Shown piece after piece: positions 8,105-16,900 of a stretch of 40,734 nucleotides of DNA. The position numbers and the translations under genes are program-made. Each line of letters starts with the position of its first letter. Within the stretch, counting starts at the first letter, position 1. Source of the DNA: Planktomarina sp. (lineage in GTDB: Bacteria; Pseudomonadota; Alphaproteobacteria; Rhodobacterales; Rhodobacteraceae); NCBI GenBank assembly GCA_020630595.1, contig JAHDBC010000002.1:1-40734 (forward strand). The letters run 5' to 3'. The notes under the pieces are model-generated. The model had not been told where the DNA came from. It ran no database searches and was given only the letters and a program-made list of their open reading frames with translations.

Positions 8105-8133
8105 TTCTTAAGCAATCCCACGCCGGGTGCCAA
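8105..8133 (-). promoter_or_regulatory. Predicted sigma-70 promoter of the candidate small RNA
   Basis: On the minus strand there is a -35 box TTGGCA (8128-8133, 5 of 6 consensus). A 17-nt spacer leads to a -10-like TAAGAA (8105-8110), with TTAAGA one base away. The start site would be near 8098. The -10 is only a moderate match. Confidence 0.5.
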
Positions 8134-8210
8134 GCTAAAAGTTTGAAAAGTCGATGAACGCCCGTTAGCGTTGATGAAAATAACCAATCACAGGGGGCGT
8201 TTGTCGCAAT

Positions 8211-10031
8211 ATGTCAAACAATCGGGTGCCATTCAAAACATTATTGTCAACCATAGCGGGAACAGCCGTTTTTTGCGCGGGAATCGCCTTTGCAGAACCC
8301 AAGCATGGCATTGCTATGTATGGTGAACCGGCCTTGCCCCCAGATTTTGTGTCCCTGCCCTATGCGAATCCAGACGCGCCAAAAGGCGGATCCATCGTTT
8401 TGGCCGAAGGGGGAACGTTCACATCTTTGAACCCTTACATCCGCAAAGGGTCCGTGCCGTGGCAGTTGCGGTTCGTGGGCGTGGAAAGCCTGATGGGGCG
8501 ATCCTACGACGAACCATTCAGCCTGTATGGGTTGTTGGCCGAATCGATTGAAACGCCCGAAGATCGGTCATGGGTCGAATTCACCCTGCGCGAAGAGGCG
8601 CGATTCTCTGACGGGTCGCCGGTCACGATCGAAGATGTCATGTGGTCTTATGAAACCCTTGGCACGGTTGGCCACCCCCGCTATCGCGGACTTTGGGCCA
8701 AGATTGAAACGATGGAACAAACCGGACCGCGGTCTGTGAAATTCACATTCAACGTGGAAGATCGCGAATTGGCACTGATTGCGGGCATGCGCCCCATTCT
8801 GAAAAAGGACCAATGGACCGACAAGGATTTTGGCGACAGTGAATTGGCTGATGTGCCCATCACATCTGCGCCCTATGTGGTCACAGATTTTGAACCCGGC
8901 CGATACGTGACACTGACCCGCAATCCCGATTATTGGGGCAAGGATCTGAATTTTCGTCAGGGCACAGAAAACATCGATGAAATCCGGATGGAATTCTATT
9001 TGGATGGATCGGTCCAATTCGAAGCTTTCAAGGCCGGTGAATCGTCGCTGTACCGCGAAGGCAACGCTGATAAATGGGAAACCGCTTATGATTTCCCGCG
9101 TGCGGTTCAAGGCGGGATCACCCAATCGGTGATCCCCCATCAGCGTCCGACGGGTATCACGGGGTTTGTCATGAACACCCGCCGCCCCATGTTCGCAGAT
9201 TGGCGCGTGCGCGACGCGATGATCCATGCGTTCAATTTTGAATTCATCAATCAGATCAATACAAACGGACGGTCCGAACGGATCACCAGCTATTTCGCGA
9301 ATTCGGTTCTGGGCATGCGCGCTGGCCCTGCCGAAGGCCGCGTTGCAGAATTCCTGCAACCCTTTGCCGATGAATTGCTGCCCGGGGCGATTGATGGTTA
9401 TGCCCTGCCCGTCTCTGACGGCAGCGAACGCAACCGCGCAAATATGCGAACAGCCGCACGTCTGCTGGAAGATGCAGGTTACGCCGTGCAAGACGGTGTT
9501 TTGGTGAATGCGCAAACGGGCCAGCCGTTCAAGTTCGAAGTGCTGCTGAAACAGGGTGCAGCGGAAAATGCTGCATTGATGAATATCTACAAAACCGCCC
9601 TTGAACGGCTTGGGATCGAAATGACCATCGAAACGCTGGATCCTGCGCAATACAAGGAACGCACGGACACCTACGATTTTGATATGACCTATTATCGCCG
9701 GGGCCTGTCGCTTAGCCCGGGCAATGAACAGAATCTGTATTGGGGATCGGCTGGCGTTGAAAACCCCGGCACGCGCAACTGGATGGGCATGAATTCCCCC
9801 GCGGCAGAAGCGATGATTGACCGTCTGCTGAATTCATCAAGTCAGGATGATTTCCGTGCCGCCGCCCGTGCATTGGATCGAATCCTGATCACGGGGCGTT
9901 ACGTGATCCCAATCCATTCCGCGCGGGTCAGCCGCATTGCCCACGATTCCCGGCTGAAGTTTCCCGAATATCTGCCGATGTACGGCGATTTCATCGGGTT
10001 CGCGCCGGATGTCTGGTGGATCGAAGACTAA
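8211..10031 (+). CDS. Periplasmic solute-binding protein, family 5 (peptide/opine type, YejA-like)
   Basis: This 606-residue extracytoplasmic receptor is for an oligopeptide-type ABC importer. A signal peptide ends at about Ala28 (GIAFA/EP). The mature part begins with the YejA-like HGIAMYGEPALPPDF. It contains family-5 landmarks: FTLREEARFSDGSPVT near residue 130 and the DVPITSAPYVV region near 225. The gene has no permease or ATPase gene beside it, so it must work with components encoded elsewhere. The AGGGGG ribosome site lies in a possible 7-bp pairing, AACGCCC (8157-8163) with GGGCGTT (8195-8201). The ligand is unknown. arsC starts 42 nt downstream, possibly in the same transcript. Confidence 0.9.
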   Translation: MSNNRVPFKTLLSTIAGTAVFCAGIAFAEPKHGIAMYGEPALPPDFVSLPYANPDAPKGGSIVLAEGGTFTSLNPYIRKGSVPWQLRFVGVESLMGRSYDEPFSLYGLLAESIETPEDRSWVEFTLREEARFSDGSPVTIEDVMWSYETLGTVGHPRYRGLWAKIETMEQTGPRSVKFTFNVEDRELALIAGMRPILKKDQWTDKDFGDSELADVPITSAPYVVTDFEPGRYVTLTRNPDYWGKDLNFRQGTENIDEIRMEFYLDGSVQFEAFKAGESSLYREGNADKWETAYDFPRAVQGGITQSVIPHQRPTGITGFVMNTRRPMFADWRVRDAMIHAFNFEFINQINTNGRSERITSYFANSVLGMRAGPAEGRVAEFLQPFADELLPGAIDGYALPVSDGSERNRANMRTAARLLEDAGYAVQDGVLVNAQTGQPFKFEVLLKQGAAENAALMNIYKTALERLGIEMTIETLDPAQYKERTDTYDFDMTYYRRGLSLSPGNEQNLYWGSAGVENPGTRNWMGMNSPAAEAMIDRLLNSSSQDDFRAAARALDRILITGRYVIPIHSARVSRIAHDSRLKFPEYLPMYGDFIGFAPDVWWIED

Positions 10032-10073
10032 ACGATAACAAAACTGTTACAATGGTCGCCTATTCGGGCGGCC

Positions 10074-10529
10074 ATGAACATTCTGGTCCTTTGTACGGGC
10101 AATTCTGCCCGATCCATCTTGTTGGAACATATCCTTCGCGCGCGCGGGGTCACGGCGTTTTCTGCGGGCAGTCAGCCCACAGGGGTCGTGCACCCGCAAT
10201 CCATCCGTCTGTTGACCACACGCGGCTATGATGTTGCTGCTGCGCGGTCGAAATCCTGGGATGAATTTGGCGTGTCAGATGCACCTGTGATGGACGCTGT
10301 GATCACGGTGTGCGGATCGGCAGCGGGTGAGGTTTGCCCAGTTTGGCCGGGGGCGCCGGTTCGGGCCCATTGGGGTGTGGACGATCCGGCAAAGGCTGCA
10401 GAACCGGACTGGGAAGATGCATTTCAAACAGCATACGATATCCTATCGCGGCGGGCTGACGCATTTGTCGCAATGGATGCTTCGATGCCGCTGAAGGATC
10501 GCTTGGAACAGGCAGGGCGTATCGCATGA
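10074..10529 (+). CDS. arsC: Thioredoxin-type arsenate reductase (low-molecular-weight phosphatase family)
   Basis: This cytosolic enzyme reduces arsenate to arsenite. The 151-residue product has the phosphatase P-loop CTGNSARS with Cys7 and Arg13, plus a Cys80/Cys88 pair in VCGSAAGEVCP. That is the triple-cysteine arrangement of thioredoxin-coupled ArsC rather than of a tyrosine phosphatase. It overlaps the next gene, a major-intrinsic-protein channel, by ATGA. The pairing matches the arsC-aqpS arsenic detoxification arrangement known in Sinorhizobium. No arsR is adjacent, so control is not visible here. Confidence 0.9.
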   Translation: MNILVLCTGNSARSILLEHILRARGVTAFSAGSQPTGVVHPQSIRLLTTRGYDVAAARSKSWDEFGVSDAPVMDAVITVCGSAAGEVCPVWPGAPVRAHWGVDDPAKAAEPDWEDAFQTAYDILSRRADAFVAMDASMPLKDRLEQAGRIA

Positions 10530-11176
10530 CGCGCAAACTTCTGGCCGAAGGATTGGGAACTGCGCTGCTGTTGATGGCTGTGATCGGATCCGGGATCTAT
10601 GGCGAAACACTGTCTGACGGAAACACGGGCGTTGCTTTGTTGGCCAATGCGATTGCCACGGGGTGTATGCTTTTTGTGCTAATCACCTGTCTGGGCCCCA
10701 TTTCAGGGGCACATTTCAATCCGGCCGTGTCATTGGCGTTTTATCTGCGCGGTGCGATGCCTGCGCGTGAAATTGCGGCGTATGTCCCTGTCCAGATCAT
10801 GGGGGGCATACTGGGCGTTTGGTTGACGCACCTGATGTATGACGACACAATCCTGCAATTTTCGATCAAGGATCGAACGGGCCCTGCCCAATGGACCAGC
10901 GAAATTGTTGCGACTTTTGGGCTGTTGTTCGTCATTTTTGGCGGCTTGCGGTTTCGCCCCGATGCAGTGCCGATGTTGGTCGCCCTGTATATCACAGGGG
11001 CCTATTGGTACACGTCATCCACCAGCTTTGCCAATCCGGCGGTGACCATCGCACGTCTGTTTTCAGACACCTTCGCCGGGATCAACCCGGCCCATGTGGT
11101 TGGGTTTGTAATCTGCCAGATCGTTGGCGTTTTTGTTGCGCACATTGTGCTGCGCTATCTGTTTGCGGATGATTAA
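10526..11176 (+). CDS. aqpS: Aquaglyceroporin-like channel, probable arsenite exit channel
   Basis: This is a 216-residue major-intrinsic-protein channel with six predicted membrane segments. Both pore motifs are intact: HFNPAVSL near residue 70 and FANPAVTIAR near residue 170, the latter with the selectivity-filter Arg. It is translationally coupled to arsC (ATGA). In Sinorhizobium, AqpS lets arsenite made by ArsC leave the cell by diffusion in place of an ArsB/Acr3 pump. The same role is inferred here from the pairing. The family also includes water and glycerol channels. The stop interlocks with that of the convergent regulator at TTAA. Confidence 0.88.
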   Translation: MTRKLLAEGLGTALLLMAVIGSGIYGETLSDGNTGVALLANAIATGCMLFVLITCLGPISGAHFNPAVSLAFYLRGAMPAREIAAYVPVQIMGGILGVWLTHLMYDDTILQFSIKDRTGPAQWTSEIVATFGLLFVIFGGLRFRPDAVPMLVALYITGAYWYTSSTSFANPAVTIARLFSDTFAGINPAHVVGFVICQIVGVFVAHIVLRYLFADD

Positions 11177-11796
11177 GCCAGCGATGTGACCCACAGGATC
11201 GTTGCATCTTCGGTGCTGACGGAAATCACATTGTGGCCCATGGATGCATCGTAATAGGCGCTGTCGCCCCGGCGCATTTCAATTGGTTCATAAAATTCGG
11301 TGTACAGTTTGACCACACCGGTCAGCACGTACAGGAATTCTTCGCCATCGTGCCGGACCCAACCGTCGAATTCATCCATCGACCGCGCGCGCACTTGTGC
11401 GCGATAGGGCAGCATCTGCTTTTTCTTCAAGCTGGCCGCCATCAATTCATGTTCATACGTCGCGGTGGGATGGCCGACCATTTCTTCGGATTTGGTGACG
11501 GCCAAACGCCCATTGACCTGCCCTTTGACCGGGGGGGTGAACAGTTGGGGCACTGAAATTTCAAGCCCGGTGGCCAGTTTTTTCAACGCGTCATAGGTTG
11601 GCGACATTTGCCCGTTTTCAATCTTTGACAAGGTTGATCGGGCAAGACCCGCCTGATTGGCGGCTTGTTCCAATGTCCAATTGCGTGCCTTGCGCAGATC
11701 ACGGACGCGCTGGCCCAAATCAAGCGGTTGAACATCGCTGGCATCGCCGCTTTCCCGGGCAATACGAATGATGGCGGTTTGGTCGTCATTTGTCAT
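11173..11796 (-). CDS. XRE-family regulator with C-terminal cupin domain
   Basis: The 207-residue protein combines a helix-turn-helix of the XRE/Cro type with a cupin domain. The HTH spans residues 28-80 and includes RVRDLRKARNWTLEQAA and STLSKIENGQMSPT. The cupin spans about 130-205 and includes GEEFLYVLTGVVKLYTEFYE and RGDSAYYDASMGHNV. Such regulators usually sense a small molecule through the cupin and control a neighbouring catabolic gene. It is divergent from the acyl-adenylating enzyme and shares a 75-nt gap with it, so that gene is the most likely target. It is convergent with aqpS and probably unrelated to it. Confidence 0.93.
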   Translation of the reverse strand: MTNDDQTAIIRIARESGDASDVQPLDLGQRVRDLRKARNWTLEQAANQAGLARSTLSKIENGQMSPTYDALKKLATGLEISVPQLFTPPVKGQVNGRLAVTKSEEMVGHPTATYEHELMAASLKKKQMLPYRAQVRARSMDEFDGWVRHDGEEFLYVLTGVVKLYTEFYEPIEMRRGDSAYYDASMGHNVISVSTEDATILWVTSLA

Positions 11797-11871
11797 GCCT
11801 TACCCTTTAGCAGGGGAAAACACCCTGCGGCAACGACTTGCGCAAAGATGTCACGCTTCGTAATCGGTGAT

Positions 11872-13314
11872 ATGCAGACGATCCTTGACCATGGCCCGGC
11901 GCCGGAATGCCCAAATCCGTTCAATCTGGCCGCGTATGTGTTGGGCGCTGCCGTTGATCCGGACAAACCCGCCCTGTGCGAAGTGGGGCACGCGACGTGG
12001 TCGTATCGTGATATCCGGGTGGCAGTGCAAGGGGCTGCGTATCAGTTCGAACAATCGGGCGTGCAGCCGGATCACAAAGTTCTTCTAAGGATCGGAAATT
12101 CAAGCCGTTTTCCGATTTCGTTCTTGGCCCTGTGCTGGATCGGGGCGGTGCCCATCATCACGTCTGCGGCGCTGACGCAATCTGAATTGGACCGCATGGT
12201 GCCACAGGTCCGGCCCGATTGGATGCTGGCCGAAGATGGTATTGCTGTTCCAACTCTGCGCCCACCGTATCTGCCCCTGCCTGATTTGACTGCCGGTTCC
12301 CCACGAGATTTGCCCCCGCGATTGGGGGATCCGGACGCCGCTGGCTATATCGTTTTTACATCTGGAACATCCGCGCTGCCCAAACCGGTTGTGCACGCGC
12401 ACAGGGCCGTGTGGGCACGGCGCATGATGTGGGCTGACTGGTATGATCTGCGCGAAACCGACCGGCTGTACCACAGTGGGGCGTTCAATTGGACCTTCAC
12501 CTTGGGCACAGGCCTTTTGGATCCATGGGCGGCCGGGGCCACCGCCATTGTTGCCCCGGGACAACGGCCCAGCTTTGCCGTTCTGGCGGCACAGGATGTC
12601 ACGCTGTTTGCGGCGGCCCCGGGGGTTTTTCGTCAACTGCTGCGCACGGACCCGCATCCCCTGCCGCATTTGCGCCGGGGGTTGGCCGCCGGTGATAAGC
12701 TGCCGTCCGCAATCCGGCAGGCTTGGACAAAGGCAACGGGCACACCCTTAGCAGAGGCATACGGTATGACCGAATGTTCGACCTTTTTGTCAGACCGTCC
12801 AACCCAAGCGCCCGGTTTGATGCCACAGACCGGGCGTCGGATCGGGATAACGGATGATCAGCACATCGCAATCGATGGCCGGGATCCGGGGTTGATGTTG
12901 GGATACATGACCGACGGTGCGATGGATTTGCCGCTGAAGAATGGCTGGTTTGTGACGCAGGATCTGGGCAAAACCAACGGAACAACCGTTCAGTTTTTGG
13001 CACGCACGGGGGGGCTGTTGAATGCGGGCGGTTTTCGCGTCAGCCCCATGGAAATCGAAGATGCGCTGTCCCAATATCCCGCCATAAGCGACGTCGCCGT
13101 GGCAGAGGTTGCGGTGAAAGAAAACACCACGATCATCGGCTGCTTTTATGTGTCGGATCAAGACGTTGACCATGAAACCGTCAATCGGTTTGCACACCAG
13201 CATCTTGCCCCGTACAAGCAGCCCAGATTTTATCAGCGTGTGGACGCCCTGCCGCGAACGGCAAATGGCAAACTGGATCGACGCGCCCTGCCCGGCTTGT
13301 GGAGGCCCGAATGA
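11872..13314 (+). CDS. AMP-dependent acyl-CoA synthetase/ligase
   Basis: This adenylate-forming enzyme activates a carboxylic acid as acyl-AMP and probably transfers it to CoA. With the start at 11872 it has 480 residues. The ATP loop FTSGTSALPKPVVH (162-175) departs from the usual TSGTTGxPK. AYGMTECS marks motif A5, LLNAGGFRVSPMEIE the hinge region, and catalytic Lys467 lies in PRTANGKLDRR. The hinge motif is TQDLGK rather than the usual TGD. An ATG at 11848 is an alternative start; neither has a strong ribosome site. It is shorter than most acetyl-CoA synthetases and resembles aromatic or medium-chain acid ligases. The substrate is unknown. The next gene overlaps by ATGA. Confidence 0.85.
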   Translation: MQTILDHGPAPECPNPFNLAAYVLGAAVDPDKPALCEVGHATWSYRDIRVAVQGAAYQFEQSGVQPDHKVLLRIGNSSRFPISFLALCWIGAVPIITSAALTQSELDRMVPQVRPDWMLAEDGIAVPTLRPPYLPLPDLTAGSPRDLPPRLGDPDAAGYIVFTSGTSALPKPVVHAHRAVWARRMMWADWYDLRETDRLYHSGAFNWTFTLGTGLLDPWAAGATAIVAPGQRPSFAVLAAQDVTLFAAAPGVFRQLLRTDPHPLPHLRRGLAAGDKLPSAIRQAWTKATGTPLAEAYGMTECSTFLSDRPTQAPGLMPQTGRRIGITDDQHIAIDGRDPGLMLGYMTDGAMDLPLKNGWFVTQDLGKTNGTTVQFLARTGGLLNAGGFRVSPMEIEDALSQYPAISDVAVAEVAVKENTTIIGCFYVSDQDVDHETVNRFAHQHLAPYKQPRFYQRVDALPRTANGKLDRRALPGLWRPE

Positions 13315-13958
13315 TCAAACTGGATATCCTGTCAGACCCGATTTGCCCGTGGTGCTATATCGGGAAGACGCAGCTGGATCAGGCATTGACCGAAATCGGG
13401 GATCACCCTTTTGCAATTGAATGGCACCCGTTTCAGCTGAACCCGGAAATGCCTGCAGGCGGTATGGATCGGCGCGACTATCTGGAACGCAAGTTTGGCG
13501 GCAAAGATGGCGCAGTGCGCGTCTATTCCCAGATCGAACAACACGCGCAAAACCTGGGCCTGCCGATTGATTTTGCAGCGATGAAGCGTACACCCAACAC
13601 CGTCGATGCCCACCGTTTGATCCATTGGGCCGGGATCGAAGGGGATCAGGGGCCGGTCGTCGATGCCTTGTTCACGGCCTATTTCTGCGAAGGACGCGAT
13701 ATCGGGGACAAGGATGTCCTAGCCGATATCGCGGATTCGGCTGCGATGGATGCGGCGCTGGTGCGCAAATTGCTGGATACCGAAGAAGACGCACAAATGG
13801 TGCGGGATCGGGATGCGAACGCCCGCGAAAAGGGTGTAAATTCCGTGCCGACGTTTATCGTGGCGGGCCAACATGCGGTTCCGGGTGCACAGCCCGCATC
13901 GCTTTGGAAAGATGTGATTGCGGAATTGCAGGGCCAACTTGCCGCCGAAGGCAGCTAG
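13311..13958 (+). CDS. DsbA-family oxidoreductase (FrnE / 2-hydroxychromene-2-carboxylate isomerase type)
   Basis: The 215-residue thioredoxin-fold protein lacks a signal peptide and so is cytosolic. A CPWC motif (Cys12-Cys15) is at the N terminus and the cis-Pro loop VNSVPTFIV is near residue 180, with the helical insertion typical of the FrnE branch. It could act as a disulfide oxidoreductase or, like related isomerases, use glutathione in aromatic degradation. The ATG overlaps the ligase stop by ATGA and has an excellent GGAGG site, so the pair is co-expressed. A joint role in activating or processing an aromatic or acyl substrate is inferred. Its stop interlocks with the mfd stop at CTAG. 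Confidence 0.9.
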   Translation: MIKLDILSDPICPWCYIGKTQLDQALTEIGDHPFAIEWHPFQLNPEMPAGGMDRRDYLERKFGGKDGAVRVYSQIEQHAQNLGLPIDFAAMKRTPNTVDAHRLIHWAGIEGDQGPVVDALFTAYFCEGRDIGDKDVLADIADSAAMDAALVRKLLDTEEDAQMVRDRDANAREKGVNSVPTFIVAGQHAVPGAQPASLWKDVIAELQGQLAAEGS

Positions 13959-16900
13959 CCAGCCTTTTCCTTTTTCGTTTCTGCAACTTTCGCGGCCAGG
14001 TCCTTTGCAATGGCAAAGGCACCTTTGATCTTGTCTGACGTTTTCGCCCAATCCCGGCGGATAACGATTTTGTTGTCTTTGACCTTGGCCAATCCGCGCT
14101 GATCTTCGATAAATTCGACCAACCCCTTCGGGCTTGCGAATTTGTCGTTGTGAAACTGGATTGTCGCGCCTTTCGGTCCGCCATCCAGTTTTGCGATCCC
14201 CGCCTTGCGGCACATCGCCTTGATCCGGACAACCAGCAGGAGCGTATTTACTTCTTTCGGCAGCGGACCGAAGCGGTCGATCAGTTCTGCGGCGAACCCT
14301 TCCAATTCAACCTTGGTCGTCAGGCCCGACAACCGGCGGTACAATCCCAGCCGAACGTCCAGATCGGGCACATAGGCGTCCGGGATCAACACCGATACCC
14401 CAAGGTTGATCTGTGGGGCCCATTGATCGTTGTCCAGATTGGCTTCCAGTTCGCCCGATTTGATCCGCGCCACGGCGTCTTCCAGCATTTGCTGATACAA
14501 TTCATACCCAACATCACGCATCTGGCCGGATTGTTCTTCGCCCAACAGGTTTCCCGCCCCGCGAATGTCCAGATCCTGGGACGCAAGCGTGAAACCGGCC
14601 CCCAAACTGTCCAGCGATCCCAAAACACGCAGCCGCTTTTCCGCAGTGGGTGTCAGCTTCGCCCGGGGTTTCGTCGTCAAATAAGCGAACGCGCGTGTCT
14701 TGGAACGACCGACGCGCCCGCGAATTTGGTAAAGCTGTGAAAGGCCAAACATATCTGCGCGGTGGATGACCATCGTGTTGGCCGTCGGAATATCCAGACC
14801 CGATTCAACAATCGTGGTCGCCAGCAGAACGTCGTATTTCCCATCGTAAAAGGCGTTCATCCGGTCATCCAGTTCGCCCGCTGCCATCTGACCGTGCGCC
14901 ACGACAAAGCTGACTTCTGGCACCTGTTCGCGCAAGAATTCTTCCATTTCCGGAATATCGCTGATGCGGGGCACAACAAGAAACGACTGCCCCCCACGAT
15001 AACGTTCGCGCAGGAACGCTTCGCGAATTGTGACGGAATCAAATTCGCTGACATAGGTGCGGATGGCCAATCGATCGACAGGCGGTGTTCCGATGATCGA
15101 CAGATCCCGCACACCGGACAGCGAAAGTTGAAGCGTGCGCGGAATGGGGGTGGCCGTCAGCGTCAACACATGGATGTCAGACCGCAATTCCTTCAGCCGT
15201 TCTTTGTGGCCGACGCCAAACCGTTGTTCTTCATCGATGATCAAAAGCCCCAAATTTTGAAACCGGACCTGTTTTGCCAGCACCGCGTGGGTGCCCACAA
15301 CGATATCAACGGTACCACGGGCCAGACCGTCGCGTGTGGCATTGGCATCTTTTGTGCCCACAAAACGTGACAACTGCCTGACTTCCAACGGAAATCCGCG
15401 AAATCGTTCCATAAATGATTTGGCGTGCTGGCGTGCCAAAAGGGTTGTTGGCGCAATAACGGCCACCTGTAGGCCAGACATCGCCGCAATGAAAGCAGCG
15501 CGCATCGCGACCTCTGTCTTGCCAAAGCCCACGTCACCGCACACCAACCGATCCATTGGCGTGCCGGCGGTCAGATCGTCAACAACGGCTTCAATGGCAG
15601 ACAGCTGATCGTCGGTTTCTGTGTAGGGAAAGCGGGCACAGAATGCATCCCACATGCCGGGTGGGGGATCAATCATCGGTGCCTTGCGCAATGCCCGTTC
15701 GGCGGCGATCCGGATCAGCCGTTCGGCCATTTCGCGAATGCGTTCTTTCAGGCGGGCTTTCTTGGACTGCCACGCCCCGCCGCCCAGTTTGTCCAACAGG
15801 CCTTCGTCGTGGCCGTAACGGGACAAAAGTTCGATGTTTTCGACCGGCAGGTACAGCTTTGATTGTTCGGCATATTCCAGCAGCAGGCATTCGTGCGGCG
15901 CGCCCGCGGCAGTCACAACTTCCAACCCTTTGAACCGGCCCACCCCATGATCGACATGAACAACCAGATCACCGGGGGACAGTGACTGCGTTTCCGTCAA
16001 AAAGTTTTCCGCCCGTTTGCGTTTGCGCGGTGCGCGGATCAGCCGATCGCCCAGGATATCCTGTTCTGACAGCACATACAGATCATCGGTTTCAAACCCC
16101 GCTTCCAAAGGACAAACAGCCAGATAAAGCCCCTGCCCCTTGATGCCGCGCATGTCCGAAATCAGGATAGTTTCAGTCAGTTTTTCATCTTCCAACAGCG
16201 CGGCAAGCCGTTCGCGCGCACCTTCTGAAAATGATGTGATCAGCACCGGCTTTTTGCCCAAATGCTGCATCACAAATTGCGCCACCGTTCCAAAAAGGCT
16301 GATGTTTTCGTTTTGCCGTTCCGGGGCAAAGTTACGGGCAATCCGGGCGCCTGCGTCCAGAACTGTGGCCCCGGTGGGTTGCGGCAACGCGACAAGCTTT
16401 ACGACCCGGTGGCCAGCCAAGGCGGTCGTCCATGCTGGTTCATCCAGATACAGCTGGTCCGGTGCGATGGGTTTGTAAACGGAATCCAGCCGCCCTTTTT
16501 CAGCCAATGCCGTTTTGCGCGCATCGTATTGATCAGCAATGCCGTCCCAACGGGCCATTCGCACCGCTTCCACCTGATCATCCAAAACAATCGCGGCATC
16601 GGGCACGTAATCAAACAGCGTTTCCAGCGTTTCGTGGAAAAACGGCAGCCAATGTTCCATACCCTGCTGTTTGCGGCCGGCTGAAACCGCTTCGTACAGG
16701 GGATCATCACCCCCGGCTGCACCGAATTCGATCCTGTAATTCTGGCGAAACCGCGTGATTGCACCTGGATCAAGGATCACTTCACTGACGGGGGCCAGTT
16801 CGATCCGGTCCAACTTGGCCGTCGTGCGCTGCGTTTCAGGATCAAATTGGCGGATCCCATCCAGCACATCGCCAAAGAAATCCAACCGAATGGGCCCGGT

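Noticed and set aside
8157-8201. AACGCCC/GGGCGTT pairing that covers the ribosome site of the solute-binding protein gene
   Set aside because: Perfect 7 bp but with a 31-nt loop; stability is doubtful, so it is not called as a regulatory element.
8568-9650. 360-codon minus-strand open frame inside the solute-binding protein gene
   Set aside because: It mirrors codon bias of the real gene; no motif, no ribosome site, composition rich in Cys and His.
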